Shown one piece after another: positions 16,791 through 25,790 of a DNA stretch of 64,000 nt. The notes below the pieces were generated by a model that made no database searches, was not told where the DNA came from, and worked only from the letters and a program-made list of their open reading frames with translations. Positions within the stretch are counted from its first letter, which is position 1, and every line of letters starts with the position of its first letter. The DNA lies in the NCBI RefSeq assembly GCF_051846935.1, contig NZ_JBPYCS010000014.1, positions 1 to 64,000 of the forward strand, written 5' to 3'. The position numbers and the translations under genes are program-made. This DNA is from JBPYCR01 sp051846935 (GTDB lineage Bacteria > Bacillota > Bacilli > Bacillales > Amphibacillaceae).

Positions 16791-18528
16791 ATGACGATGA
16801 CAGTTCAAGATATACTCGAACTTCCGGTTGTAAAATCAATGCAAGGAAATGTACGTACGGGGCATGAACTTTTAAGAAAAAATAAAGTTGAATGGGTATC
16901 ATCTCTTGAAGGTCCAGTGGAAAACTTTGTTCGAGAGAATGAATTTATTTTAACTGCGGGTGTAGAATGTGCAAAAGACCTAAGTAAATTACTCGTCTTC
17001 ATCAAAGACGTTTATACATCTGGTGCTTCTGCTTTAGGGATTGCGATGGGGCATCATATCATAGAGTTACCTAAAGAGGTAGTTGATTTTGCTACTAAAA
17101 ATAACTTCATTATTATAGAATTCCCTTGGGAAATTCGTTTTGCAGATGTTCAAAGACAAGCCGCTGAAAAATTAAATAGCATTCAACATACAAGGCATGG
17201 GCAAGGTCAGGAACGGATGATTCAAAAAAAGTTTATTGATTCAGTTGTTCAAGGAAAGGACTTATCTGAGCTTATATTTTACTTAGAAAATAAACTAGGA
17301 TGGTCCGTTGTTTATAAAGATACAAAAGGACGTATTAAATACGGGAAATCTAATCCAGATGAATTGTTATCTTTGTGGGGAAAATTGGAATTAGATACGA
17401 AAGTTGACAACGATGATTTATTTTCGGCTTACATACATACTTTGAAGTACAATAATAAACTTCTTGTAAAAAAACAAATTTCTTCTGGATTAGTTCGGTC
17501 TGGTGAAGGGTATTTTATTATATTATTTAAGGAAGGGGACGAATTAGACGATAGCAAGCTGCAAATTTTAGAAAACTTATCCGCGGCGACTGCATTTTGG
17601 ATTTCGCGTGAAAATGCAATTGTACAAACGGAAATACGCTTACGCAATGAATTCATATCGGATATAATAAAGCATCCTGATCTTGCAGAGGATGAACGAG
17701 TTTGTTCCCAAGCAATACTTCTTGGATACAATTTAGAATTGCCTTATATATGTATTGTCGGTTATTCAAACAATTTTTTTGAATTGTCAGAGTCTAGATA
17801 CAAAGATTTGGAGCACGGTACGAAAAGTATTATTTATTATATGGGAGAAGAAATTCATTATGCCGCTCGTATGGTTCGCAAACAAGTAGCATTGTCGTAT
17901 GATGGTAAATATTTGATTGTTTTTTTACAATCCGATGCAGATGATGATACGTTACTCGTTAATCAGTTTTTAGATGTCGTTGATAAACGATTGCATACCT
18001 TATTACCAGGGGTTGATTTTTGGTGGGGATTTGGAAAGCACGATAGTGGTATTAAACAATTTTATAACAGTCATAAAAAAGCAAAGGTAGCCCTGAAAAT
18101 GGGTCTTGAACGGGACATGGGTCATCGAGTAAGTTTTGAAGATACTCAACTAAATCGAGTAATACTAAATCTTGTAGATAATGAAGAAATAAGATCTATT
18201 GCATACGCTACAATTTCACCATTGATTGAATATGATAAAAAGCGAGAGATGGATTTGATTAAGACGTTTATCATTTATGAAGAACAAAAGGGTAATAGTA
18301 GCAAGGCAGCTAGAATACTAAATCTTCATAGCAATGATTGTCTATGAAGATCAAAAGGGTAATAGTAGCAAGGCAGCTAGAATACTAAATCTTCATAGAC
18401 AATCATTGCTATATCGTTTAAAAAAAATAGAATCATTAACGAATATGTCATTAAATAACCAAGACGATGTTTTATTATTAAATTTAAGTATTAAAGTATG
18501 GCATTCGGGGTTATTTGCAAAGGATTAA
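16791..18528 (+). pseudogene. PucR-family transcriptional regulator, HTH frameshifted by a 67-bp duplication
   Basis: The intact-looking frame from 16791 encodes 518 residues. It has a PucR N-terminal domain (residues about 5-130), a CdaR/GGDEF-like middle region, and the start of the C-terminal PucR helix-turn-helix (QKGNSSKAARILNLH), then a stop at 18347. The same HTH segment is repeated one frame over at 18334-18528 and there runs on to the true C-terminus (QSLLYRLKKIESLTN). A 67-bp insertion inside the HTH thus separates the sensor part from an intact DNA-binding end. Family members control purine, ureide or amino acid catabolism, so its target was probably the adjacent M20/TRAP/M24 operon. 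The gene is probably inactive as a single protein. Confidence 0.85.
18285..18408 (+). repeat. 47-bp direct repeat with 20-bp inverted insert (template-switch scar)
   Basis: The 47-base block 18285-18331 recurs identically at 18352-18398. The 20 bases between them (18332-18351) are the exact reverse complement of 18389-18408. The offset of 67 bp is not a multiple of three. A strand-switching replication error at a CTTCATAG/CTATGAAG inverted pair explains both the direct and the inverted copies. Confidence 0.9.
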
Positions 18529-18690
18529 ATAAAGAAATATGTTAAAGAATCAATGTCATAGTTTAAGAAGTTTATCATAAAGAGAGAAAAATTATTGTAT
18601 GATGTGTACGTGTTGAATATAATTCTCAAGTTGAGTGGGATAGCACCAATTAATATTTTGATTTTTACCCAGTTATCAATATTATTCTGA

Positions 18691-18739
18691 AACGACTTTT
18701 TCTTATTGAGAAAATAAGACAAAAGCCGTTTTTTTTTTT
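18691..18739 (+). terminator. imperfect hairpin terminator after the PucR-type gene
   Basis: ACGACTTTTTCTTATT pairs imperfectly with AATAAGACAAAAGCCGT around a short GAGA loop, and is followed by a run of about ten T. It lies about 160 bp after the regulator and could end its transcript. Confidence 0.6.
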
Positions 18740-18866
18740 CTACAAGCCGATCTTCTTTATAATCCCCAGAAACACTTATCTGTACCCGGTAATATATTTG
18801 AAATTCAGGAAAATTCATCTAGCAAATTGTCTAATCTTGAAAAAAATTAATCATACACATTATTAA

Positions 18867-18895
18867 TTGTTCAGAAAATTTACTGAACTTATAAT
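18867..18895 (+). promoter_or_regulatory. sigma-A promoter containing a hyphenated palindrome
   Basis: TTGTTC (18867-18872), 17 bases, TATAAT (18890-18895). The inverted repeat GTTCAG (18869-18874) and CTGAAC (18883-18888) occupies the end of the -35 box and the spacer, an ideal repressor or activator site. It drives the M20/TRAP operon. The rest of 18529-18990 holds only the terminator. Confidence 0.65.
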
Positions 18896-18990
18896 ATGAA
18901 CCAATTAGAAAAGTTTCAAACTTTTTTAATTACACCATGTTTTCTAACGTAATGAATAGGAACATTTTGAAGAAGCAGGAGGGGAAAATT

Positions 18991-20235
18991 GTGAATTATA
19001 GGGATGCCGATTCAAATTTAGAAACTGTAAAAGATAGACAAGAAAATCGTTCTACTAATACTAAAGAAGGTTTGAAAGAACTTTTAGTGCGTTGGCGCCG
19101 AGATTTACATCAGCATCCAGAGCTTAGTTTTCAGGAATTCAAAACTTCGGCATATATTGTTCGGGAATTAAACAAAATTAATAATATACAAATAAAAAAG
19201 CGTGTTGGTACACCAAATGGCGTAGTTGCTACAGTATCATCTGGAACGGGACCAGTTATTGCGTTGCGAGCTGATATGGATGCGTTGCCAATAGTAGAGG
19301 AAACGAAGCATGAATTTGTTTCAAAAAATAAAGGAGTAATGCACGCATGCGGGCACGATGCCCATACGTCCATTTTACTTGGCACGGTTCATTTAATTTC
19401 AAAACAGTTTGCAGAAGGTAAATTACGGGGTACAGTAAAATTTATTTTTCAGCCAGCTGAAGAAGATATGGATGAACATGGACTAACAGGCGCGCCATAT
19501 ATGGTAGAGTCCGGGGTGTTAGATGATGTTCAGGCTGTACTCGCTCTACATGTTAGTCCATGGCTACCAGTTGGGGAAATTCAAATAAATGACGGTTATA
19601 GTATGGCTAGTGTAGATACATTTGAAGCGACTATTCATGGTTTTGGAGGACACGGTGCTTATCCATATTTAACGAAAGATCCTATTTGGATGCTTGGTTC
19701 CGTATTGCAAGCATTTTATGGTGTAGTAAGTAGAAGAGTGTCTCCATTAGATCCGGTTGCTGCAAGTATTGGAAAAGTAGCTACTGGAACAGCAAGTAAT
19801 GTTATTCCAACGGAAGTTAAAATAAATGGTACATTACGGAGCTTCTCACCAGATGCTAGAAGGAAGCTTGCAGAAGAAGTGGAGCAAGTATTTAAAATTG
19901 TACAATCATTTGGAGGGACGTATGACTTCAAGCTGCATAAAGGCGAGCCACCTCTTAAAAATGATTCACAAATAAATAAATTGCTTGAGGATTCAGTTCA
20001 CCATATGCATAAAACTATAAAAGTCCATCGTGGTCCATTCGGAATGGTAGGAGAAGATTTTGCGCATATGACTGAAAAAGTACCAGGGGCTTTATTCTTT
20101 CTCGGTTGTTCCTTAAACGATGGGATCGAACGTGATTTACATACTTCTATTTTTGATATAGATGAAAATTGCTTAGAGCTTGGCGTAGAGATACTCTCTG
20201 AGACAGTGAAGCGTTTATTGAATAAAACATCGTAA
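18991..20235 (+). CDS. M20-family amidohydrolase (aminoacylase/HipO type)
   Basis: About 414 residues of the M20D amidohydrolase group, metal-dependent enzymes that remove acyl groups from N-acyl amino acids. Visible motifs are WRRDLHQHPELSFQE, ALRADMDALP, MHACGHDAHTS (metal ligands), QPAEE (catalytic glutamate) and FGGHGAYPY in the dimerisation lid domain. The GTG at 18991 is chosen because AGGAGGGG lies 7-14 bases upstream; the ATG at 18937 would add 18 unlikely residues. It is the first gene of the operon with the EutA-like protein, the TRAP transporter and the M24 hydrolase. N-deacylation of an imported or ring-opened compound is the most natural role. Confidence 0.9.
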   Translation: MNYRDADSNLETVKDRQENRSTNTKEGLKELLVRWRRDLHQHPELSFQEFKTSAYIVRELNKINNIQIKKRVGTPNGVVATVSSGTGPVIALRADMDALPIVEETKHEFVSKNKGVMHACGHDAHTSILLGTVHLISKQFAEGKLRGTVKFIFQPAEEDMDEHGLTGAPYMVESGVLDDVQAVLALHVSPWLPVGEIQINDGYSMASVDTFEATIHGFGGHGAYPYLTKDPIWMLGSVLQAFYGVVSRRVSPLDPVAASIGKVATGTASNVIPTEVKINGTLRSFSPDARRKLAEEVEQVFKIVQSFGGTYDFKLHKGEPPLKNDSQINKLLEDSVHHMHKTIKVHRGPFGMVGEDFAHMTEKVPGALFFLGCSLNDGIERDLHTSIFDIDENCLELGVEILSETVKRLLNKTS

Positions 20236-20293
20236 TAAAAAATGTAAGCCTATTCATTGCAATCAACATAAAGAATGAAAGGAACATGCCTAC

Positions 20294-20983
20294 GTGAAAA
20301 ACTCTATTAATCGCAAAAAAATTGCTTTGCTGCTACCGCATACAGACACCACTTTAGAGTATGATTTAAAACGAATATTGCCGCACAGTATTTCAATACA
20401 TTCAGAACGTATGTGGTTAGAAGAAGTAACTGTGGAATCAGAAAAGAAAATGCTTAAAGAAGAAGTTCCGAGAGCAATCGAATATTTAAGGAGTGTGCAA
20501 CCTGATATAGGAATTTTCGGTTGTACTTCGGCAGGGTCGATATATGGAACAGATGGGGACGCGGAAATTAAAAGAAAAATTGCTACTTTTTTAAGATGTA
20601 AAAGCTTAACTGCTTTTAGTGCAGTGATTGAATGTTTACAGCACTTGCAGCCAAAGAAGCTTGCAGTAATATCGCCTTATATTGACGAATTACATACACA
20701 TATCTCCGACGAATTAGAAAACATAGGCTTTCATATAACCTATTCTAAAGGCTTTGGCCTACAAAGTGATGCAGACATTGGTCACGTAGAACCGCAAGAG
20801 ATTATTAATTTTATACAAGAGGATCGGGAGGAAATCGAGAAGGCTGACTGTCTATTTATTTCTTGTACTAATTTTCGAGCATTCGAATGTAAAGAGAGTT
20901 TGGAAGCGTTATTAAATATTGAGGTTGTAACGAGTAATTACGCTATATTTAAACAAATTTTTGATTACTTAGGTAAGCATTAG
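20294..20983 (+). CDS. maleate isomerase/Asp-Glu racemase superfamily protein (EutA-like)
   Basis: 229 residues of the arylmalonate decarboxylase/maleate cis-trans isomerase group. Two cysteines sit in the expected catalytic loops: Cys77 in FGCTSAGS and Cys191 in ISCTNFR. The N-terminal LLPHTDTTLEYD is also typical. EutA proteins of ectoine catabolic clusters belong to this group, and here it sits with an M24 hydrolase and a TRAP transporter. The GTG start is preceded by AAAGGA; no ATG in frame is nearby. The function is uncertain: racemisation, isomerisation or decarboxylation of a small diacid or amino acid derivative. Confidence 0.78.
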   Translation: MKNSINRKKIALLLPHTDTTLEYDLKRILPHSISIHSERMWLEEVTVESEKKMLKEEVPRAIEYLRSVQPDIGIFGCTSAGSIYGTDGDAEIKRKIATFLRCKSLTAFSAVIECLQHLQPKKLAVISPYIDELHTHISDELENIGFHITYSKGFGLQSDADIGHVEPQEIINFIQEDREEIEKADCLFISCTNFRAFECKESLEALLNIEVVTSNYAIFKQIFDYLGKH

Positions 20984-21094
20984 CAAGCGACGCCCTTTTG
21001 TGAATGGCACTAGCAGATTTGAATCAATTATACACAGTGGAATCTATGCAAAGTACGTATCACACTGCAAACTTTTAAATAGAAGGTGTTGAAT

Positions 21095-21586
21095 ATGAAA
21101 GAAGTGATGGCAAGGATCGATATCGTTTGGACAATGTGTGAAAAATATATCTTAAGTATAATGACAATCTTAATGAGTGTGATGTTAATTGGTAACGCAA
21201 CTAGCAGGTATTTATTAGGGATAAGTTGGGCTTCGACAGAGGAAATAGGACAAATTTCAATCGTCGTTATGACATTTATTGGTCTGAGCTATGCGGTAAG
21301 AAAACGAATGCATATTGAAATGTCTGGTTTGTATGATTTGCTCCCTACAAAACATAAGAGGTTGTTATCTATTTTTATTACGTTAGTAACGAGTGTTGTT
21401 TTAGCTGTTGTAACCTATCTTTCTATAAAGTACGTAATTAATTTATATGATCTTAAGCAGACGACGAATGTACTAAGGATTCCTATGTACCTCGTAATGA
21501 GTGTTGTACCTTTTGGGTTTATGTTGGCGACAGTCCGCTATTTCGTCGAATTTGTTACTATTACTTTTCGTAAATCGAAATATTAA
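21095..21586 (+). CDS. TRAP transporter small permease (DctQ type)
   Basis: About 163 residues with four predicted membrane helices and the DctQ pattern (WASTEEIGQISIVVMTFIGLSYAVRKRMH). It forms the small membrane subunit of a tripartite ATP-independent transporter with the large permease downstream. The ATG at 21095 has AGAAGG about 8 bases upstream and is preferred to GTG 21086. About 50 bp separates it from the large subunit gene. Confidence 0.9.
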   Translation: MKEVMARIDIVWTMCEKYILSIMTILMSVMLIGNATSRYLLGISWASTEEIGQISIVVMTFIGLSYAVRKRMHIEMSGLYDLLPTKHKRLLSIFITLVTSVVLAVVTYLSIKYVINLYDLKQTTNVLRIPMYLVMSVVPFGFMLATVRYFVEFVTITFRKSKY

Positions 21587-21637
21587 TTTGTTATTGAAAC
21601 AGAACAATAGCAAATGTAGAAAGTAGGGATTCGTATC

Positions 21638-22915
21638 GTGATGTGGTTTCTAATAGCTTTATTATTTCTGATGCTTCTCCTAAATTTTCCAATAATGATT
21701 GTTTTAATTGTAACGTGTTTAGCTTTTATGGTTATTTATACACCGAATTTGGACTTTACGTTATTTGTACAACAATCGATTAGTAGTATTGAAGCATTCG
21801 TTCTATTAGCTATACCAATGTTTATTTTTGCTGCTGATATTATTACAGCAGGTAAAACATCGAATAGATTATTAGATTTTATACGAGATTTAGTTGGGCA
21901 TGTGCGAGGTGGTACAGGTATTGTAACGGCAGCTGCGAGTACGCTGTTTGGCTCTGTATCTGGATCAACGCAGGCAACAGTTGCAGCCATCGGTCCTCCC
22001 ATGAGGAAAAGAGCTTTAGAAAATGGATATGAAGACTCACACATTATGGGGCTGATTGTTAATTCATCAGGTATTGCAATGTTAATACCACCGAGTATTG
22101 TGATGATTTATTATGGTATGTTGACAGGTACATCAGTAGGTGAGTTATTTATCGCAGGAGTTATTCCAGGTGTAATGATATTTATTGCATTTGCTGTTTA
22201 TGAGTATATTATTGCCATAAAAAAGGGAGTGCCGGTATTCCCAAAAGCTACCTTTCAGCAACGTTGGACATCTTTTAAACGATCTGCTTTAACAATTGGC
22301 TTTCCGGTACTTATTCTCGGTGGTATTTATTTAGGCTTATTTAGTCCAACAGAAGCTGCAGCATTTGCTGTATTATATGCATTTATTTTAGAGGTTCTTC
22401 TCTTCCGTTCAATAACATTACGTCAATTAATATCCATTGCTGCTTCTACTGGAGTCGTAACGAGTGTTGTGTTTATTTTATTAGCTACTGGCGGGGCGTT
22501 TTCTTGGATCATTTCATATTTACGGATTCCACAATTATTAACAGAATCAATTATGGGAAGTGACCCAACCACCTTACAAGTTTTACTTATTATGTCTTTA
22601 TTTTTCTTTGTCTCTTGTATGTTTGTTGATTCTCTCGTTGCAATTGCTATTCTAGCTCCAATATTTACTCCGGTCGCAGTTGGGGTTGGTGTAGATCCGG
22701 TTGCAGTAGGAATCTTGGTAACAATGCAAGCCACATTGGGTACTGTCACACCACCATTTGGAGTGAATATTTTTACAGCATGTGCTGTTTTTAATAAACC
22801 ATATATGGTAGTTGCAAAGGGCGTAATTCCATACATTGCAATTTTAATGGTTGTAAATTTAATACTTATATTGTATCCCAGTTTAATTACAGCATATCGT
22901 ATGGTACTGGGATAG
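21638..22915 (+). CDS. TRAP transporter large permease (DctM type)
   Basis: A 425-residue membrane protein with about 12 segments of the DctM/ion transporter family. Characteristic features are the FAADIITAGKTSNRLLDF region, the SGSTQATVAAIGPPM loop and LIPPSIVMIYYG. It couples Na+ flow to solute uptake delivered by the binding protein. The GTG at 21638 lies 8 bases after AGGGA, with an ATG one codon later as an alternative. Ectoine TRAP systems (TeaABC/UehABC) have this subunit set, but the substrate cannot be read from the permease. Confidence 0.92.
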   Translation: MMWFLIALLFLMLLLNFPIMIVLIVTCLAFMVIYTPNLDFTLFVQQSISSIEAFVLLAIPMFIFAADIITAGKTSNRLLDFIRDLVGHVRGGTGIVTAAASTLFGSVSGSTQATVAAIGPPMRKRALENGYEDSHIMGLIVNSSGIAMLIPPSIVMIYYGMLTGTSVGELFIAGVIPGVMIFIAFAVYEYIIAIKKGVPVFPKATFQQRWTSFKRSALTIGFPVLILGGIYLGLFSPTEAAAFAVLYAFILEVLLFRSITLRQLISIAASTGVVTSVVFILLATGGAFSWIISYLRIPQLLTESIMGSDPTTLQVLLIMSLFFFVSCMFVDSLVAIAILAPIFTPVAVGVGVDPVAVGILVTMQATLGTVTPPFGVNIFTACAVFNKPYMVVAKGVIPYIAILMVVNLILILYPSLITAYRMVLG

Positions 22916-23001
22916 CTCTTTGACTATGAAAAGGGGGTGATGTCCTTTTTGGGAACGCAGGTTCTAGTTTGGCATTAAAAAAATTGTCAGGGGGAAATGA
23001 T

Positions 23002-24111
23002 ATGTTAAAGAAAAGAAGAAGTTTAGTCGTGTTTATGCTACTGTTCCTACTTTCAATTATCACCATAGGGTGTGGTAGTGGGGCTTCTAAAGATATTGAA
23101 GATAATAATGGTGAGACGAGCGCTGAGGAGAAGAGTGCAAGTAACGATGAGGGTGAGAATATTACGCTACGATTTGCTCATGAAGAAGGTCCCGGAGATG
23201 TTATGGATCTATACGTAAATAAATTCAAAGATATTTTGGAAGAAAAGACGGATGGGCGTATTGCGGTTGATGTCTACACGTATGGTCAGCTTGGTACTAA
23301 TGTTGATTTGTTAAAGTCTTTGGAGAGTGGTGCGATTGAGTTTTCTATTTCATCACCGGGTATTACAGGATCTATAATTCCTGAAAACCAGTTAATGGCA
23401 ATTCCATTTATTTTCTCCGATAGCATGGAAGTGAATAAGAAAGTATTAGACGAAAGTGTTGCACTAAACGAAACTTTAGCTAAACAATACGAGTCGAAAG
23501 GAATCCAATCATTTAATTATTGGACGACTGGTTTTATGCATTGGACCGCAAATAAACCATTAAAAACACCGGAAGATATGAAGAATTTTAAAATGCGTAC
23601 GATGGCCTCGCCGTTATTGATTGAATCGTATAAAGTAATGGGAGCAAATCCAACGCCGACGGATGCCGGAGAAATATACACAAGCTTACAAATGAAAATG
23701 GTAGAAGGACAAGAAAATGCACTTTTTTACACGTATAACAATAATTTTCATGAAGTCCAAGACTACTTAATGCTTTCCGGACATCATATATATACTACAG
23801 TCACAGTAGGGAATAAAGATTTTTTTGAATCATTATCGAGCGAAGATCAACAATTAATTCAGGATACGTTAAACGAAGTAACAGATTGGGTGTATAGCGT
23901 TGTTGATGAAGAAGAACAAAAAGCTTTAAAAGGCTTGCAGGAAGCTGATATAGAAATACTTGAGCTAACTTCTGAAGAAAGAGCTGCATTTAAAGAAACT
24001 TCTTTAGGCGCAAGGGATGTTTACGTGGAAGAAGTTGGAGGAGATGCACAAGTAATTTTAGAAACGCTTGAAAAAGAAATTGAGGAAGCAGAACAAGAAA
24101 TATTAAAGTAA
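23002..24111 (+). CDS. TRAP transporter substrate-binding lipoprotein (DctP type)
   Basis: 369 residues. The N-terminal lipoprotein signal has a hydrophobic core and a lipobox ending in Cys (about residue 23 of the chosen start), followed by an acidic low-complexity linker. The DctP domain carries the conserved GQLG and the substrate-anchoring region MKNFKMRTMASPLLIESYKVMGANPTP. The ATG at 23002 follows AGGGGG; the frame upstream to 22969 lacks a binding site. In TRAP proteins the arginine in KMRTM usually binds a carboxylate, so an acidic or zwitterionic solute is expected. Confidence 0.92.
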   Translation: MLKKRRSLVVFMLLFLLSIITIGCGSGASKDIEDNNGETSAEEKSASNDEGENITLRFAHEEGPGDVMDLYVNKFKDILEEKTDGRIAVDVYTYGQLGTNVDLLKSLESGAIEFSISSPGITGSIIPENQLMAIPFIFSDSMEVNKKVLDESVALNETLAKQYESKGIQSFNYWTTGFMHWTANKPLKTPEDMKNFKMRTMASPLLIESYKVMGANPTPTDAGEIYTSLQMKMVEGQENALFYTYNNNFHEVQDYLMLSGHHIYTTVTVGNKDFFESLSSEDQQLIQDTLNEVTDWVYSVVDEEEQKALKGLQEADIEILELTSEERAAFKETSLGARDVYVEEVGGDAQVILETLEKEIEEAEQEILK

Positions 24112-24157
24112 TCGACCTTTTATATATAAGTAATAAATTGATTCTATAGGAACTTCC

Positions 24158-24183
24158 AAACTCTAGTGATGAATACGGAGTTT
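24158..24183 (+). terminator. intercistronic hairpin after the TRAP binding protein gene
   Basis: AAACTC (24158-24163) pairs with GAGTTT (24178-24183) and is followed by TT. This is a short, weak hairpin between the binding-protein gene and the M24 hydrolase gene; partial termination or mRNA end protection is possible. Confidence 0.4.
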
Positions 24184-24235
24184 TTCAAAAAATGAATAAA
24201 GCTACTTAATTACTGAACTGAGAGGGAGAACGAAA

Positions 24236-25405
24236 GTGACTGATTTTTCAATTGCAGAATATAAAACAAGAGTGAAAAAAACGAAAGAAAAAATGAACTC
24301 AGCAGGTATCGATGTTTTATTGGTCACGGATCCAGCAAATATAAATTATTTAAGTGGATATAATGCATGGTCCTATTACACACATCAACTATTAATCGTT
24401 TCGCTTAATGAGGAAGAACCGATTTGGGTAGGGCGAGGTATTGATGAAACAGGGGCCCATCATACCACTTGGTTGCGAGCAGAAAATATTATTTCATATT
24501 CAGACGACTATGTACAATCAGAGACAAAGCATGCGATGGAGTTTATGTGCGAAGTTATAAAAAGTAGAAAAATGGATAGAAAATCTATAGGGATGGAATA
24601 CGACACATACTTTTTTACCGCACAAAATTATATAATTCTGACGCAAACGCTGCCAAATGCAACATTTAAAGATGCTATGAATCTTATTAATTGGATTAGA
24701 GTAATTAAGTCGGAAAAAGAATTACAGTATATGCGACGTGCCGGACTACTTGTAAGTAAAGCTATGAAGAAGGCAACTGACCGAATAGAAGCAGGCGTTC
24801 GAGAATGTGATGTTGTTGCAGATATTTATCATGCACAAATAAGCGGAACGGAGAAGTTTGGTGGGGACTACCCTTGTTTTCCACCACTACTTCCATCTGG
24901 TGAAAAAACAAATGCATGTCATCTTACATGGACAGATGAGAAATATAAGCAAGGAGATCCAGTGATATTGGAGTTATCCGGTACTTATAAGCGCTATAAC
25001 GTTCCTTTGGCTAGAACATTAGTTATTGGGGAGCCCACAAAAGAAATGGAAACATTGGCAAATGTAGCGATTGAAGGAATAAACGAAGCGTTGCTAGCTG
25101 TTAAGCCAGGTGTTACGAGTGAAGAGGTGGAAATGGTCTGGCGAAATTCTATTAAAAAGCATGGCTTTGAGAAGGAATCTCGTATTGGCTATTCTATTGG
25201 TGTTAACTATCCTCCTGATTGGGGCGAGAAGACCATTAGCTTAAGACCAGGAGATAAAACAATACTAGAGCCAGACATGACACTTCATATGATTCCTGGA
25301 ATTTGGATGGATAACTATGGCGTAGAAATTACGGAATCGTTTATTGTGACAGAAACCGGGATTGAATTACTTGCAGACGTGGAGAGAAAGCTATTCATAA
25401 AATAA
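24236..25405 (+). CDS. M24-family hydrolase resembling ectoine hydrolase (DoeA/EutD)
   Basis: 389 residues with the creatinase/prolidase 'pita-bread' architecture: N-terminal domain to about 155, catalytic domain 160-389. Several stretches look like DoeA/EutD ectoine hydrolases (VTDPANINYLSGY, FGGDYP, SRIGYSIGVNYPPDWGE). Metal ligands of M24 peptidases are largely replaced: LELSG (245-249) for the first Asp motif, NVPLAR lacking the second Asp, Tyr319 in GYSIG for His, Ile353 in HMIPG for Glu. This predicts a metal-independent amidohydrolase like creatinase or EutD, not a peptidase. GAGGGAG precedes the GTG start. It closes the M20/EutA-like/TRAP operon. Ectoine or a related cyclic amidine is the best guess. 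Confidence 0.82.
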   Translation: MTDFSIAEYKTRVKKTKEKMNSAGIDVLLVTDPANINYLSGYNAWSYYTHQLLIVSLNEEEPIWVGRGIDETGAHHTTWLRAENIISYSDDYVQSETKHAMEFMCEVIKSRKMDRKSIGMEYDTYFFTAQNYIILTQTLPNATFKDAMNLINWIRVIKSEKELQYMRRAGLLVSKAMKKATDRIEAGVRECDVVADIYHAQISGTEKFGGDYPCFPPLLPSGEKTNACHLTWTDEKYKQGDPVILELSGTYKRYNVPLARTLVIGEPTKEMETLANVAIEGINEALLAVKPGVTSEEVEMVWRNSIKKHGFEKESRIGYSIGVNYPPDWGEKTISLRPGDKTILEPDMTLHMIPGIWMDNYGVEITESFIVTETGIELLADVERKLFIK

Positions 25406-25495
25406 GTGAACTGTGAATTTGATAAAGGTCTCCTTTTCTAATAATTTATACTGTGTATTTAATGTTAAGAACAATGACCCCTATTTAATATATTT

Positions 25496-25540
25496 GCTCC
25501 TACATTGGTGATGAAACATCACTCATATGGGAGCTTTTTT
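25496..25540 (+). terminator. two-tier terminator hairpin
   Basis: The outer stem GCTCC/GGAGC encloses the inner stem GGTGATG/CATCACT-type pairing and is followed by six T. It lies about 90 bp after the M24 hydrolase gene and ends the M20/TRAP operon. The remainder up to 25790 is AT-rich, with no gene or clear promoter recognised. Confidence 0.85.
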
Positions 25541-25790
25541 GTAATGAGAATTAATAAGTTTATTAACTGGATCTTTAAATATTTGCATAATGATATAATA
25601 GTTAAACAATCTCGATATAAAGGGAGTGATTTAGGTCATCAATAAGTTAAAAGCTATAACACGCTCTATGTAATAAGAATATAAAAATTTGTGTGAACAA
25701 TTTGAATGTGATATTAATTTTTATAAAACAAGAATAGAAAAATTTTAAGGCTTTTGTTAGCATTTACAACTCTCAATAAGAGGTGATAGT

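Noticed and set aside
16600..16794. 64-residue frame before the PucR-type gene
   Set aside because: Its TTG start coincides with the -35 box TTGACT of the regulator promoter and no ribosome binding site precedes it.
22423..22836. 137-residue minus-strand frame
   Set aside because: Antisense shadow of the DctM-type permease; composition is a mirror of membrane codons.
25610..25680. AAAGGGAGTG followed by a short open stretch that looks like a gene start
   Set aside because: No usable start codon at proper distance and it closes after a dozen codons; at most a relic.
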